Source of the DNA: Frateuria edaphi
Lineage (GTDB): Bacteria; Pseudomonadota; Gammaproteobacteria; Xanthomonadales; Rhodanobacteraceae
DNA length: 64,000 nucleotides
NCBI RefSeq assembly: GCF_021117405.1
Contig: NZ_CP088251.1
Coordinates: 1,302,001-1,366,000 of the forward strand
Direction of reading: 5' to 3'
Shown here: piece after piece, positions 8,760 through 18,169 of the stretch
Layout: every line of letters begins with the position of its first letter
Position numbering within the stretch: position 1 is the first letter of the stretch
Position numbers and translations under genes: made by a program
Notes under the pieces: generated by a model
Databases searched by the model: none
What the model was told of the DNA's origin: nothing
The model's input: the letters and a program-made list of their open reading frames with translations, nothing else

Positions 8760-10097
8760 ATGTCGCAGGCCTCCCCCAAGATCGGTTTCGTCAGCCTCGG
8801 CTGCCCCAAGGCGCTGGTCGACTCCGAGCGCATCCTCACCCAGCTCAAGGTGGAGGGCTACCAGATCGTGCCCAGCTACCAGGCGGCCGACGCGGTGGTG
8901 GTCAACACCTGCGGCTTCATCGACGCGGCGGTGCAGGAGTCGCTGGACGCCATCGGCGAGGCGCTGCACGAGAACGGCAAGGTGATCGTCACCGGCTGCC
9001 TGGGCAAGCGATCTGAACTGATCCGCGAGGCTTATCCGGAAGTGCTCTCGATCAGCGGCCCGCAGGATTACGCCAGCGTGATGAGCGCGGTGCACACGGC
9101 GCTGCCGCCGCAGCGCAACCCGCTGCTGGACATCATCCCCGACACCGGGGTCAAGCTGACGCCGAAGCACTACGCGTACCTGAAGATTTCCGAGGGCTGC
9201 AATCACCGTTGCAGCTTCTGCATCATCCCCTCGATGCGGGGCGACCTGGTCTCGCGGCCGGTCGACCAGGTGCTGCTCGAAGCCGAGAAACTGGTCAAGG
9301 GCGGCGTGAAGGAACTGCTGGTGATCTCGCAGGACACCAGCGCCTACGGCGTGGACCTGAAGTACGCCGAGCGCGAGTGGCGCGGCAAGGCGTATCGCAC
9401 GCGCATGACCGAGCTGTGCCAGGGCTTGTCCGAGCTCGGCGTGTGGACTCGCCTGCACTACGTCTACCCGTACCCGCACGTGGACGAGGTGATGCCGTTG
9501 ATGGCCGAAGGAAAAATCCTTCCCTATCTCGATATCCCGTTCCAGCATGCGAGCCCGCGCATCCTCAAGCTGATGAAGCGCCCCGGCAACATCGACAAGA
9601 CGCTCGAGCGCATCCGCAACTGGCGCGCCGCGGTGCCGGACATCACGCTGCGCAGCACCTTCATCGTCGGTTTCCCCGGTGAGACCGATGCGGAGTTCGA
9701 GGAACTGCTCGACTTCCTGCGCGAGGCGGAACTCGACCGCGTCGGCGCGTTTGCCTATTCGCCGGTCGAAGGCGCCCGGGCGAACGATCTGCCGAACCCC
9801 GTTTCCGAAGAGTTGAAGGAAGACCGGCTCGAGCGCTTCATGGCGGTCCAGGCGGAGATCTCCGCGGCCAAGCTGCAGCGCAAGCTCGGGCGCACGCTGA
9901 CCGTGCTCGTCGACGAGGCGGGGTCCGATGGCGCGGTGGCGCGCTCGGCGGCCGATGCGCCGGAGATCGACGGGTTGGTGCACATCGCCGATGGCCAGGG
10001 CCTCAAGCCCGGCCAGTTCGTACAGGTGGTGGTCGAAGGCGCCGACGAACACGACCTGCACGCGCGCCTGGCGCAACCGCTGCTCAAGGTGGTCTAG
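8760..10097 (+). CDS. rimO: Ribosomal protein uS12 methylthiotransferase
   Basis: RimO adds a methylthio group to an Asp of ribosomal protein S12. The 445-residue protein has the three expected parts. The N-terminal UPF0004 domain carries three cluster Cys, in [19 protein letters not shown] and TGCLGKR. The radical SAM domain has CNHRCSFC (CxxxCxxC). The C-terminal TRAM domain ends with [15 protein letters not shown]. The SLGCPK start and length separate it from MiaB. The DUF3025 gene starts six bases after its stop. Confidence 0.97.
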   Translation: MSQASPKIGFVSLGCPKALVDSERILTQLKVEGYQIVPSYQAADAVVVNTCGFIDAAVQESLDAIGEALHENGKVIVTGCLGKRSELIREAYPEVLSISGPQDYASVMSAVHTALPPQRNPLLDIIPDTGVKLTPKHYAYLKISEGCNHRCSFCIIPSMRGDLVSRPVDQVLLEAEKLVKGGVKELLVISQDTSAYGVDLKYAEREWRGKAYRTRMTELCQGLSELGVWTRLHYVYPYPHVDEVMPLMAEGKILPYLDIPFQHASPRILKLMKRPGNIDKTLERIRNWRAAVPDITLRSTFIVGFPGETDAEFEELLDFLREAELDRVGAFAYSPVEGARANDLPNPVSEELKEDRLERFMAVQAEISAAKLQRKLGRTLTVLVDEAGSDGAVARSAADAPEIDGLVHIADGQGLKPGQFVQVVVEGADEHDLHARLAQPLLKVV

Positions 10098-10103
10098 CCG
10101 TCC

Positions 10104-10898
10104 ATGCGCTACGTCGCGCCGGCGCGCGATGCGGTGGATCCGGCCGTGTTCGGACGGCCGCCGCTGGCCGGCTGGGACGAGTACGCAGACCTGTTGCGCG
10201 GGCCGGATTGGCCCTCGCTCGACGTGCTCAATGCGCACTGGCCCGCCGGCTCGCGTGAGCGCTTCGTCGGGCAGACGCCTGCACTGCTCGCCGACGGCCG
10301 CCATTATGAACAACGCATCGCCGAAACCGGCGCCATTGCCACCCGCGAGCGCAACTGGCACGACCTGTTCAACGCACTGGCCTGGCTGCGCCACGCGCCG
10401 CTCAAGCGCGCGCTCAATGCCCAACAGGTGGCCGAAATCGCGCGGGCCGGCGCAAAGAGCCGCAGCCGTCCGCAGTGCGCGCTGACGCACTTCGACGAAG
10501 GGGGCGTGATCCTTGCGCTGCGCGACCCCACGCTGCTGGCCTTGTGGGACGCACACGACTGGCATGGCCTGTTCTGGCGGCGGCGTGATGCGTGGGTGGA
10601 CGGTTCGCTGGAATTGATGGTGTTCGGACATGCCCTGCTCGAACACGCGCTGACGCCGGATCGCTTGCTCGTCGGCAAGGCGATCGCGGTGATCGGGCAG
10701 GAGGCGGTGCGCGAAACGGTGGTTCAAGCGATTGCGCAAGGACGCCTGTTGCGCGATCCGCAGGAGTTGCGGCCTCTGCCGTTGTCGGGGATTCCGGGAT
10801 GGTGCGCGGGCAGCGCGAGCGAGGCGTTCCATCGGCAGGCGGCCTGTTACCAGCCGTTGCGCGTGGGAAGGGTGTATCCCGAGCCGCTGCGGGCTTAG
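10104..10898 (+). CDS. DUF3025 domain protein
   Basis: A 264-residue protein recognised as DUF3025 by the stretch RERNWHDLFNALAWLRHAPLKRALN. No catalytic motif is evident, no signal peptide, and function is unknown. It follows rimO by six bases on the same strand, so it is probably co-transcribed. Confidence 0.8.
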   Translation: MRYVAPARDAVDPAVFGRPPLAGWDEYADLLRGPDWPSLDVLNAHWPAGSRERFVGQTPALLADGRHYEQRIAETGAIATRERNWHDLFNALAWLRHAPLKRALNAQQVAEIARAGAKSRSRPQCALTHFDEGGVILALRDPTLLALWDAHDWHGLFWRRRDAWVDGSLELMVFGHALLEHALTPDRLLVGKAIAVIGQEAVRETVVQAIAQGRLLRDPQELRPLPLSGIPGWCAGSASEAFHRQAACYQPLRVGRVYPEPLRA

Positions 10899-10977
10899 GA
10901 GCGCGCGGCCCCTCCACCCCACGGCCCGTTGACGCCGCTCCAGGCACAGTGGCCCTCCCGCACGGTGGAGCGCCCGC

Positions 10978-11382
10978 GTGATCCCACGCTTCAACGACCA
11001 CGCTGCCAACGAGCGCACCTACCTGGCTTGGGTGCGCACGGCGATCGCGGTGATGGCGTTCGGCTTCCTGGTCGAGCGCTTCGACCTGTTCATCACCTAC
11101 GCCTCGTCGAACGCCTCGCGCGCGGCGCACAGGCTGCACCTGCACCTGCGTCTGACCGAATGGGTAGGGCTCATGCTCATCGTGTTCGGCGCGCTGATCA
11201 TCCTGCTCGCCTCGGCACGCTTCCTGCGCAACCGGCGCGACATCGCCCACGAGCGCATGGAGGATTACGCCGGCCCGGTGGGCGAGAAGCTGCTGGCCGC
11301 GATCCTGGTGCTGCTGGGCCTGTTCCTGGTCGTCTACGTGGGCCAGGAACTGGCGGCGCTCGGTTCTCAGCCGGACGTGTAA
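10978..11382 (+). CDS. DUF202/YidH family membrane protein
   Basis: A 134-residue inner-membrane protein with three hydrophobic segments (about residues 18-38, 62-83 and 102-124). The N-terminus [20 protein letters not shown] is the DUF202 signature. Start is GTG with GGTGGAG seven bases upstream. Its last 16 bases overlap the end of greB on the other strand. Function unknown. Confidence 0.85.
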   Translation: MIPRFNDHAANERTYLAWVRTAIAVMAFGFLVERFDLFITYASSNASRAAHRLHLHLRLTEWVGLMLIVFGALIILLASARFLRNRRDIAHERMEDYAGPVGEKLLAAILVLLGLFLVVYVGQELAALGSQPDV

Positions 11383-11873
11383 TCCACGGCAACGACGGCG
11401 AAGCGCGTGCGGCCAGCCGGCAGCTCGGCCTCGAACTCGTCGTCGAGTTTCTTCTTGAGCAGCGCGCGGGCCAGCGGGGAATCGACGCTGATCCAGCCAC
11501 GCTTCGCGTCGGTCTCGTCGGGGCCGACGATGCGATAGCGCACGGCCTCGCCGCTGTCGACGTTTTCCAATGCCACGCTGGCACCGAAAAACACCGTCTC
11601 GCGGTCGCCTGGCGCACCTTCGGCGACCTTGAGCAGGGGGATGCGCTTGCTCAAGTAGCGCACACGCCGGTCAATCTCACCCAGCTGCTTCTTGCGGTAG
11701 GTGTACTCGGCGTTCTCCGAGCGGTCGCCCTCGGCCGCAGCCGCGGCCAGTGCCTTGACCACCTCGGGCCGCAGCGTGAGCCACAGATGATCGAGCTCGG
11801 CCTTGAGCTTCTCGAAGCCCTCCCGCGTAACGATCGCGGTCGAGGATGGCGCAGGAGGGCGCCAGCGGCTCAT
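11367..11873 (-). CDS. greB: Transcription elongation factor GreB
   Basis: Gre factors enter the RNA polymerase secondary channel and trigger cleavage of backtracked RNA. The 168-residue protein has an N-terminal coiled coil with the acidic tip [22 protein letters not shown] and a C-terminal FKBP-like domain ([23 protein letters not shown]). The YTYRKKQL stretch fits GreB rather than GreA. Its ATG overlaps the stop of the upstream ATPase gene (ATGA). Confidence 0.93.
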   Translation of the reverse strand: MSRWRPPAPSSTAIVTREGFEKLKAELDHLWLTLRPEVVKALAAAAAEGDRSENAEYTYRKKQLGEIDRRVRYLSKRIPLLKVAEGAPGDRETVFFGASVALENVDSGEAVRYRIVGPDETDAKRGWISVDSPLARALLKKKLDDEFEAELPAGRTRFAVVAVDYTSG

Positions 11874-13366
11874 CGGCGGCTCCCGCCGAAGATGCCGCCC
11901 AGGACGCCGCGAAGGATCTGCCGGCCAAGCTGGCTGCCCATCGTGCGCACGACCTGCTTGCCCATCGTTTCGATCATGCCCTGGCGACGCTTGGTGCCAA
12001 GCAGCGCGTCGTGCACCGCGCCGCTCCAGGCGTTGTCCTCCGGCTTCTGCGAGGGGTTGGCGACGGTGGTGGCGTCGGCGGCCCGGGTGTCGGTGCGTCG
12101 GGCGAGCATTTCCGCCGCGGAGTCGCGATTGACGGCGGTTTCGTACTTGCCGCCCACCGGCGAGCGCTGGCGCACCGCGGCACGTTCGGCCTCGCTGATC
12201 GCGCCGATGCGGCAACGCGGCGTGGTCACCATCACCCGCTCGACCGGGCTGGGCACGCCGCCCTCGCGCAGGGTAGAGGCGAGCGCCTCGCCCACGCCGA
12301 GTTGGCCGATCGCCTCGGCCACATCAAGCCCGGGGTTGGGTGCGAAGGTTTCGGCGGCCGCGCGCACGGCCTTCTGGTCGCGAGGAGTGAAGGCGCGCAA
12401 CGCGTGCTGGATGCGGTTGCCGAGCTGGCCGAGGATTTCGTCCGGCACGTCGTCCGGGTTCTGCGAGCAGAAGTACACGCCCACGCCCTTGGAGCGGATC
12501 AGCCGCACGACTTGCTCCACGCGCTGGCGCAGCGCCGGCGGGCAGTCGTCGAACAACAGATGCGCCTCGTCGAAGAAGAACACCAGCCTGGGCTGCTCCA
12601 GGTCGCCCACTTCCGGCAACTGCTCGAACAGCTCCGACAGCAGCCACAGCAGGAAGGTGGTATAGAGCCGGGGCTTGAGGATCAGCTGGTCGGCGGCGAG
12701 CACATTGATCACACCGTGGCCGCCCATGTCCTGGCGCATCAGGTCGGCCAGTTCCAGCGCGGGCTCGCCGAATAAATTCTCACCTCCGGCCTGCTCCAGC
12801 GCCAGCAGCGCGCGCTGGATGGCGGCGATGCTGGTTTTGCCGATCAGTCCGTACTGGGTGGAGATGTCCTTGGCGTTGTCCGCGGCGAAGGTGAGCAGGG
12901 CGCGCAAGTCGGCCAGGTCCAGCAGCAGCCAGCCCTGGTCGTCGGCCAGCTTGAACACGATTTCAAGCACACCCTGCTGTGTGTCGTTGAGTTCCAGCAC
13001 GCGGCCGAGCAGGGTGGGACCCATGTCGCTGGCCGTGGTGCGCAGCGGGTGGCCCTGCTTGCCGTAAAGATCCCAGAAGATCACCGGATTGGCCTGCGGC
13101 TGCCAGTCGGCGAGACGGAGTTTGGACAGGCGCGCCTTGATCTTGTCGTTGGGCTCGCTCGCCGCGATCGCCAGGCCGGCCAGGTCGCCCTTGACGTCAG
13201 CCAGCACGCAGGGCACGCCCAGCCGCGAGAACCCCTCGGCCAACACCATCAGCGAAACGGATTTGCCGGTGCCGGTGGCGCCGGCGACCATGCCGTGGCG
13301 GTTGCCGTAGCGCGATTCGAGCGCGACCTCGGCGGTGTCGTTGCGACCAATCAGGATCTCGGACAT
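11870..13366 (-). CDS. HerA/YjgR-type ATPase (DUF853)
   Basis: A 498-residue FtsK/HerA-superfamily ATPase of the DUF853 (E. coli YjgR) family. Walker A is GATGTGKS at residues 29-36, Walker B is [13 protein letters not shown], and the Gln/Arg stretch [15 protein letters not shown] follows. The C-terminus is basic and glycine-rich. The cellular role of YjgR proteins is not settled. The start ATG 13366 gives the family N-terminus [33 protein letters not shown]. It is coupled to greB by ATGA, which suggests a link to transcription or DNA processing, but that is inference. Confidence 0.92.
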   Translation of the reverse strand: MSEILIGRNDTAEVALESRYGNRHGMVAGATGTGKSVSLMVLAEGFSRLGVPCVLADVKGDLAGLAIAASEPNDKIKARLSKLRLADWQPQANPVIFWDLYGKQGHPLRTTASDMGPTLLGRVLELNDTQQGVLEIVFKLADDQGWLLLDLADLRALLTFAADNAKDISTQYGLIGKTSIAAIQRALLALEQAGGENLFGEPALELADLMRQDMGGHGVINVLAADQLILKPRLYTTFLLWLLSELFEQLPEVGDLEQPRLVFFFDEAHLLFDDCPPALRQRVEQVVRLIRSKGVGVYFCSQNPDDVPDEILGQLGNRIQHALRAFTPRDQKAVRAAAETFAPNPGLDVAEAIGQLGVGEALASTLREGGVPSPVERVMVTTPRCRIGAISEAERAAVRQRSPVGGKYETAVNRDSAAEMLARRTDTRAADATTVANPSQKPEDNAWSGAVHDALLGTKRRQGMIETMGKQVVRTMGSQLGRQILRGVLGGIFGGSRR

Positions 13367-13506
13367 GCAGGCGCTCCGTGCGTCGGATGCGCGATTGTAG
13401 CCAAGCGGATGCAGGTCGCAGTTCGCGGGTTCTGGCGGGCGCCGCGGTTTTGGCATCAGGTCTGCATGCGCTAAGGTGAATGTATCCCCGCCGTCAAGCT
13501 TTCGTC

Positions 13507-14997
13507 ATGCCGCTGTCTATTCTTGCCCATCGTTTCCGCTTGGCGCCGCTGGCTGCCGGGCTCATCCTGCTTACCGCCTGCGCCAGCGGAGGCGGCAGTC
13601 GCGCCTCCGGCGGGGTCAACGCGCTGTATACGCAGCTCGATCAGGCCAGCAAGGGCTACGAGACCGCGCTGCAGCAGGCACGCGAGGGCGACGATCAGGC
13701 GTCCGAGCAGAGCCTCAGGGACTCGCTGGACAGCCTCAAGCAGGCTGCCGCTCGCTGTGGCGCCACGCCCGGTTGCGACTCGCAGCGGTTCTATTCGGTG
13801 TTCGATCGCCTGCTGCGGCTGAAGGACGGCAGCTTCTTCGCCGGTGACGACTTGGAAACCGTCGGCGAGGAAGCGCCCGAGGAAGCCGTGGCCGGCAAGC
13901 CCGGCGGCGTCGCCGCGCTGCCGCAGGCCCAGCGCGCGGTGACCCTGTTGCGTGGGCACAAGCTCTCCGAACTGATCGCCATGAACGGCCCGGTCAAGGC
14001 CGCGCTGGAGATGTGGCTGACCCAGTGGCGCTCGAACCTGGTCGATACCTGGATCAACTACCAGTACATGCGCTACGAAATGTGGCCGCAGTACGACAAG
14101 GCCGACCTGCCCGAGGCGCTGCTGTTCGGCATCATGGCCAAGGAGTCCGGCGGCAAGGTGCACGCCGTCTCACGCTCCGGCGCTGCCGGCCCGCTGCAGT
14201 TCATGTATGCCACCGGCCTGCGCTTTGGCCTGAACAACCAGAGCGGCTTCGACACGCGTTTCGATCCGTCCGAGGCAGCGCGCGCGAACGCCGCATACAT
14301 GGACGAGCAACTGAAGGCGTTCAACGACAACCTCGAGCTTTCGCTGGCCGCCTACAACGGAGGCGAGGGACGCATGCGCCGAATGGTCGGCGACAACACG
14401 GCCGCGAGCTTCTACGACCCGACGATCTACAACCAGCTGTCGGAGGAAACCCGCGAGTACGTGCCGGCGGTGCTGGCCGCGGCGTGGTTGTTCCTGCATC
14501 CGGACAGCTACAACCTGAACTTCCCGAAGATCGACGGTGCGCCGGGCCGCATCACGCTCAAGCGCCCCGCCTCGCTGTCCGAGCTGACCATCTGCATGGG
14601 CTCGGCGCAGGGCATGGACGATGGCTGGTTCCGCACGCTGCGCAACTTGAACCCGCGACTCAATCCGCAGGACGAGCAGCCGGCCGGCAGCCAGCTGCAG
14701 GTACCGAAGCAACTGGAGTCGGTCTACGCATCGCGCTGCGTCGATGGGCCGTGGCCGATCCTGGCGGGCGACCTGCATTCGGCGGTGGTGCCGGTGGTGC
14801 CGGAGGTGGTCAAGCCGGAACCGAAGCGTACCGTGCATCCGCATTCGCGCTACGTCGTGCGCCGCGGCGACACGCTGCTGGGCATCGTGCACAAGCTGGG
14901 ATGTTCGGACGTGCGCGAGCTGTCGGACATCAACGACCTCAAGCACCACAGCATCCGCGCGGGGCAGGTGCTGCGATTGCCATCCTGCCGGCGCTGA
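13507..14997 (+). CDS. mltD: MltD-like membrane-bound lytic transglycosylase
   Basis: The enzyme cleaves peptidoglycan glycan strands. From ATG 13507 the protein has 496 residues and a lipoprotein signal ending LLTAC (Cys25), which would anchor it to the outer membrane. An ATG at 13480 in the same frame is the alternative, but its AAGGTGA lies too close. The SLT domain shows the catalytic Glu in MAKESGG, SGAAGPLQFM, LSLAAYNGGEGRMRR and YVPAVLAAAW. One LysM domain follows at the C-terminus (YVVRRGDTLLGIVHKLG). The AAGPLQF form differs slightly from the usual AAGLWQF. Divergent from the YjgR-type gene. Confidence 0.9.
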   Translation: MPLSILAHRFRLAPLAAGLILLTACASGGGSRASGGVNALYTQLDQASKGYETALQQAREGDDQASEQSLRDSLDSLKQAAARCGATPGCDSQRFYSVFDRLLRLKDGSFFAGDDLETVGEEAPEEAVAGKPGGVAALPQAQRAVTLLRGHKLSELIAMNGPVKAALEMWLTQWRSNLVDTWINYQYMRYEMWPQYDKADLPEALLFGIMAKESGGKVHAVSRSGAAGPLQFMYATGLRFGLNNQSGFDTRFDPSEAARANAAYMDEQLKAFNDNLELSLAAYNGGEGRMRRMVGDNTAASFYDPTIYNQLSEETREYVPAVLAAAWLFLHPDSYNLNFPKIDGAPGRITLKRPASLSELTICMGSAQGMDDGWFRTLRNLNPRLNPQDEQPAGSQLQVPKQLESVYASRCVDGPWPILAGDLHSAVVPVVPEVVKPEPKRTVHPHSRYVVRRGDTLLGIVHKLGCSDVRELSDINDLKHHSIRAGQVLRLPSCRR

Positions 14998-15069
14998 GGT
15001 GTTTGGGGGCGGTGGGCTACGCCCCAAGGAGCATGAGTAGGGCGAGCTTCTAGCCCCCCTATCACCGAC

Positions 15070-15522
15070 TCAGGCCGCGGCGCTGGACTGCATCCAGCTC
15101 TCCACCACGTCCTCGCGTTCGCGGGCGCCGCTACCGTGCAGTTCCTTCAGCTCGCGCACCACGCGCAGCAATTGCCGGTGGCGCGAGCGCACGAACGCAT
15201 GGGGCGAATCCTTGGTCTCGTGATAGGCCACCGCCAGCCACAACGCCATGCCGCGCAGGGCGACTTCCGGGTTGTCCGAGCAGGCGCGGGCGAAGCCGGT
15301 GGCGGTGCCGCGTCCCCAGGGCAGATAGCGGTCCTGCGGCGGGGTGCCGTAGAGATGGGGGAACTCGCTGCGCGCGGCCTGGCCGATTTCGCGCAGCGTG
15401 AGCAGGCTCAGCCTCGCGCGAGCGGCGGCGGGCAGTGTTTCCAGGCCCTTGCTGATGCGGCGGAACTGACGTTCCAACTGCTGGCCGCGTACGAAGGCGA
15501 TGAGCGGGACGATCGATCGCAT
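15070..15522 (-). CDS. Hypothetical cytoplasmic protein
   Basis: A 150-residue protein, Arg- and Leu-rich, predicted mostly helical, without signal peptide or membrane segment. GGGGAG lies just before ATG 15522. I recognise no family. It is on the same strand as psd, upstream of nothing on that strand but convergent with mltD. Codon use matches its neighbours, so it is likely a real lineage gene. Confidence 0.6.
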   Translation of the reverse strand: MRSIVPLIAFVRGQQLERQFRRISKGLETLPAAARARLSLLTLREIGQAARSEFPHLYGTPPQDRYLPWGRGTATGFARACSDNPEVALRGMALWLAVAYHETKDSPHAFVRSRHRQLLRVVRELKELHGSGAREREDVVESWMQSSAAA

Positions 15523-15611
15523 GGGTTCTCCCCCGGAGCCGTTTGACGGCCGGAGCATAGCCAAGCGTTGTGCACGGGTGCGCCTAGAACGTCACAGAAT
15601 GACGCTTTGCG

Positions 15612-16463
15612 TCAGTCGTTCGGCAGCGGCCGTCGGCCCAGGTGCTGGCCCAGCTTGACCGTCTGCTGGGATTGGAGCGCGTCCAGTTCGATCATCCCGG
15701 GCGGCAACAGCAGGATCACCGTCGAGCCCATGTTGAAGCGTGCCATCTCGGCGAAGCGCGCCAGCGTGATGCCCTGGCCGGCGAATGACTTGCGGCGGAT
15801 GTCCGAAGCGTACGGCGGGATCACCAGTCCGTCCCACACGGTGGCCACGGAGGACACCAGCACGGCGCCGACCATCACCGCCACGAACGGGCCGTTCGGG
15901 CTGTCGAAATGGCATACCAGGCGCTCGTTGCGGGCGAACAGTCGCGGGATTGCCTCCACCGCGAACGGCGCCACGCTGAAGATGCGACCGGGAATGTGCA
16001 CGGTCTCGCGCAACGTGCCGCCGAGCGGCATGTGCACGCGGTGGTAGTCGCGCGGGGACAGGTAGATGGTGACGAAATCGCCGTCACGGTAGGGCGCTGC
16101 CGCTTCCTCGTCGCCGAGCAGCTCGGCGGCGGTGTAGTCCTGCCCCTTGGCCTGGAAGATGCGCCCGTCCACGATGCGCCCGGCCTGGCTGATGCGTCCG
16201 TCCGCCGGCGAGATCAGCGCGGTCGGATCGCCGTCCTCGTGCCGCGCGTTGGGCTTCAGCTTGCGGGTGAAGAAGGCATTGAAGTGCTGGTAGGCGAACG
16301 GGTCCGGCTGTGCGGCCTCGGCCATGTCCACCTTATAGCGCTCCACGATCTGGCCGATCAGGAAGTTCTTCCATGGCCGCCAGGTCCAGCGCGTGGCCCA
16401 GTAGACCACCCGCGACAGCGCGCGGTGTGGAAGGAGGTATTGCACGAGGACGGCGAAAGTCAT
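15612..16463 (-). CDS. psd: Phosphatidylserine decarboxylase
   Basis: Psd makes phosphatidylethanolamine at the inner membrane. The 283-residue proenzyme has the standard landmarks: ALISPADGRI, YLSPRDYHRVHMPLGG, and the self-cleavage site near the C-terminus in FNMGSTVILLLPPG, where the Ser becomes the pyruvoyl group. The usual LGST is MGST here, an accepted variant. An open frame extends further upstream, but ATG 16463 gives the family N-terminus. Divergent from prmB. Confidence 0.95.
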   Translation of the reverse strand: MTFAVLVQYLLPHRALSRVVYWATRWTWRPWKNFLIGQIVERYKVDMAEAAQPDPFAYQHFNAFFTRKLKPNARHEDGDPTALISPADGRISQAGRIVDGRIFQAKGQDYTAAELLGDEEAAAPYRDGDFVTIYLSPRDYHRVHMPLGGTLRETVHIPGRIFSVAPFAVEAIPRLFARNERLVCHFDSPNGPFVAVMVGAVLVSSVATVWDGLVIPPYASDIRRKSFAGQGITLARFAEMARFNMGSTVILLLPPGMIELDALQSQQTVKLGQHLGRRPLPND

Positions 16464-16554
16464 CCAGCCAGTATAAGGGGCAACGCGTTCGCCCTGAGCG
16501 CGGCGGTGAGGGATAATCGCCGATCCTCCATGCCGCGCCCGCCAGGAAAGGCCC

Positions 16555-17475
16555 GTGACAGCCGAACTTGCCAGCATCATCGACTTCATCCGCTACGGCG
16601 CCAGCCGCTTCTCCGCCGCCGGGCTGACCTTCGGTCACAGCCACGACAACCCGATCGACGAGGCGACCCACCTGGTGCTGGCCAGCCTGCACCTGCCGCC
16701 GGACATCCCGCCAGCCTACGGCGCGGGCAAGCTCACGGCCGCGGAGCGCCAGCGCGTGCTGGAGTTGATAGAGCGGCGCGTCAACGAGCGGCTGCCGGTG
16801 GCCTACCTGGTCGGCGAGACCTGGTTCGCCGGGCTCAAGTTCAAGAGCGACCGCCGCGCGCTGGTGCCGCGCTCGCCCATCGCCGAGCTGATCGAGTCGG
16901 GCTTCGCGCCGTGGCTGGACGGCCGCCACGTCGAGCGGGCGCTGGACCTGTGCACGGGGTCGGGCTGCATCGGCATCGCCATGGCCGAGTACAACCCCGA
17001 GTGGCAGGTCGACATCGTCGACATCAGCGACGAGGCGCTGTCTCTGGCGCGCGAGAACATCGTCTTCCAGCACGTCGAAGGGCGCGTGGAAGCGATCAAG
17101 TCGGACCTGTTCGATGGCGTGAAAGGCCGCCGCTACGAACTGATCGTGTCCAACCCGCCCTACGTGACCGAGGACGAGTACGCGGCGCTGCCCGGCGAAT
17201 ACAGCCATGAACCCAAGCTCGGCTTGACCTCGGGCGAGGATGGCCTGGACATCTGCCTGCGGATGCTCGATCAGGCGGCCGACTACCTGAGCGACGACGG
17301 CCTGCTGATCGTGGAGGTGGGCGAGAGCGAGCACGCGCTGGCCGCGCTGTTGCCTGAGGTGCCATTCGTGTGGATCGAGTTCAAGGTCGGGCCGATGGGC
17401 GTGTTCGCGCTCGAGCGCCGCGATCTGGTCGAGCACGCCGCCGCGATTCGCGCCGCAGCCGACGCGCGCCGCTGA
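16555..17475 (+). CDS. prmB: Ribosomal protein uL3 glutamine methyltransferase
   Basis: PrmB methylates a Gln of ribosomal protein L3. The 306-residue protein has SAM motif I in DLCTGSGCIGIAMA and the amide-methyltransferase motif SNPPYV. N-terminal IDFIRYGASRFSAAGLTFGH distinguishes it from PrmC. GTG start with AGGAAAG upstream. A GATAAT at 16512 may be its -10. prmB near aroC is a conserved gammaproteobacterial order; here one GNAT gene lies between them. Confidence 0.95.
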   Translation: MTAELASIIDFIRYGASRFSAAGLTFGHSHDNPIDEATHLVLASLHLPPDIPPAYGAGKLTAAERQRVLELIERRVNERLPVAYLVGETWFAGLKFKSDRRALVPRSPIAELIESGFAPWLDGRHVERALDLCTGSGCIGIAMAEYNPEWQVDIVDISDEALSLARENIVFQHVEGRVEAIKSDLFDGVKGRRYELIVSNPPYVTEDEYAALPGEYSHEPKLGLTSGEDGLDICLRMLDQAADYLSDDGLLIVEVGESEHALAALLPEVPFVWIEFKVGPMGVFALERRDLVEHAAAIRAAADARR

Positions 17476-17495
17476 GCACCGAAGGAAGCGGCCGC

Positions 17496-18026
17496 ATGGA
17501 ACTGACCACCGACCGCCTGCTGCTCGATCGCCTGCACCCGGGCGATGCCGAAGCCCTTTTCGCCTGCCGGGCCGATCCCGTGGTGGCGCGCTTCCAGGGG
17601 TGGCGTCCGGCGAGTGTCGCGGAGGCGTGCGCGTTCATCGACACGCAGGCAGAGCCGGCGCCTGGCCTCTGGTTCCAGCGTGCGATCCGCTTGCGGGAGA
17701 GCGGAGCGCTGATCGGCGACCTTGGCGTGTGCCTGCCGGCCACGCCGGGCGATTCGGTGGAGTTCGGCATCAGTCTGGCGCCCGCGCACCAGGGCAGGGG
17801 CTACGCGCGCGAGGCGCTGCAAGGTCTGTTCCACCAAGGTTTCGACGTACTCGGTTGGCGCCGCATCCACGCTTCGGTCGATCCGCGCAACACCGCGTGC
17901 ATGAGCCTGCTGCAGACGCTGGGCATGCGCCAGGAGGCGCATTTCCGCGAGAGCCTGTGGCTGCACGGCGAGTGGGTGGACGACGTCGTGTTCGCCATCC
18001 TCTCGCGCGAGTGGCAGGCGGCCTGA
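17496..18026 (+). CDS. GNAT N-acetyltransferase (RimJ/RimL-like)
   Basis: A 176-residue acetyltransferase. It starts LTTDRLLLDRLHPGDAEALF, typical of RimJ/RimL-type enzymes that modify protein N-termini or small amines. The acetyl-CoA loop is HQGRGYAREAL, followed by the usual VDPRNTACMSLLQTLGMRQEAHF. GAAGGAAG precedes the ATG. Twenty bases after prmB, so the two are likely co-transcribed. Substrate unknown. Confidence 0.88.
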   Translation: MELTTDRLLLDRLHPGDAEALFACRADPVVARFQGWRPASVAEACAFIDTQAEPAPGLWFQRAIRLRESGALIGDLGVCLPATPGDSVEFGISLAPAHQGRGYAREALQGLFHQGFDVLGWRRIHASVDPRNTACMSLLQTLGMRQEAHFRESLWLHGEWVDDVVFAILSREWQAA

Positions 18027-18034
18027 GCGTCGTT

Positions 18035-18116
18035 GCGGGAGCACCTTTGGGCGCGACCGCCGTCCCGATGGTCGCGCGGCAGTGGGGTTCGCGGTCGCGC
18101 CCAAGGGCGCTCCTAC
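18035..18116. repeat. Family A intergenic palindrome, complete copy
   Basis: Left arm 18035-18060 and right arm 18091-18116 are inverted repeats of 26 bases with about 22 matches; the loop is about 30 bases. The right arm is identical over 26 bases to 40467-40492. It lies between the GNAT gene and aroC. This looks like a REP/BIME-type element or a small non-autonomous element. Confidence 0.7.
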
Positions 18117-18169
18117 AGAGCTTGTCGGCGAGCCGTTATGCTTCGGCTTCCTCGTAGCGGGCGCGCGGC

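Noticed and set aside
8247-11018. A 923-codon open frame on the minus strand opposite rimO and the DUF3025 gene.
   Set aside because: It is the mirror of well-recognised plus-strand genes in GC-rich DNA, is rich in His/Arg/Gln without domain signatures, and has no ribosome site.
13480-13506. An upstream start for the MltD-like gene at ATG 13480.
   Set aside because: The purine-rich AAGGTGA directly abuts the ATG, and starting at 13507 gives a standard 25-residue lipoprotein signal. Not fully excluded.
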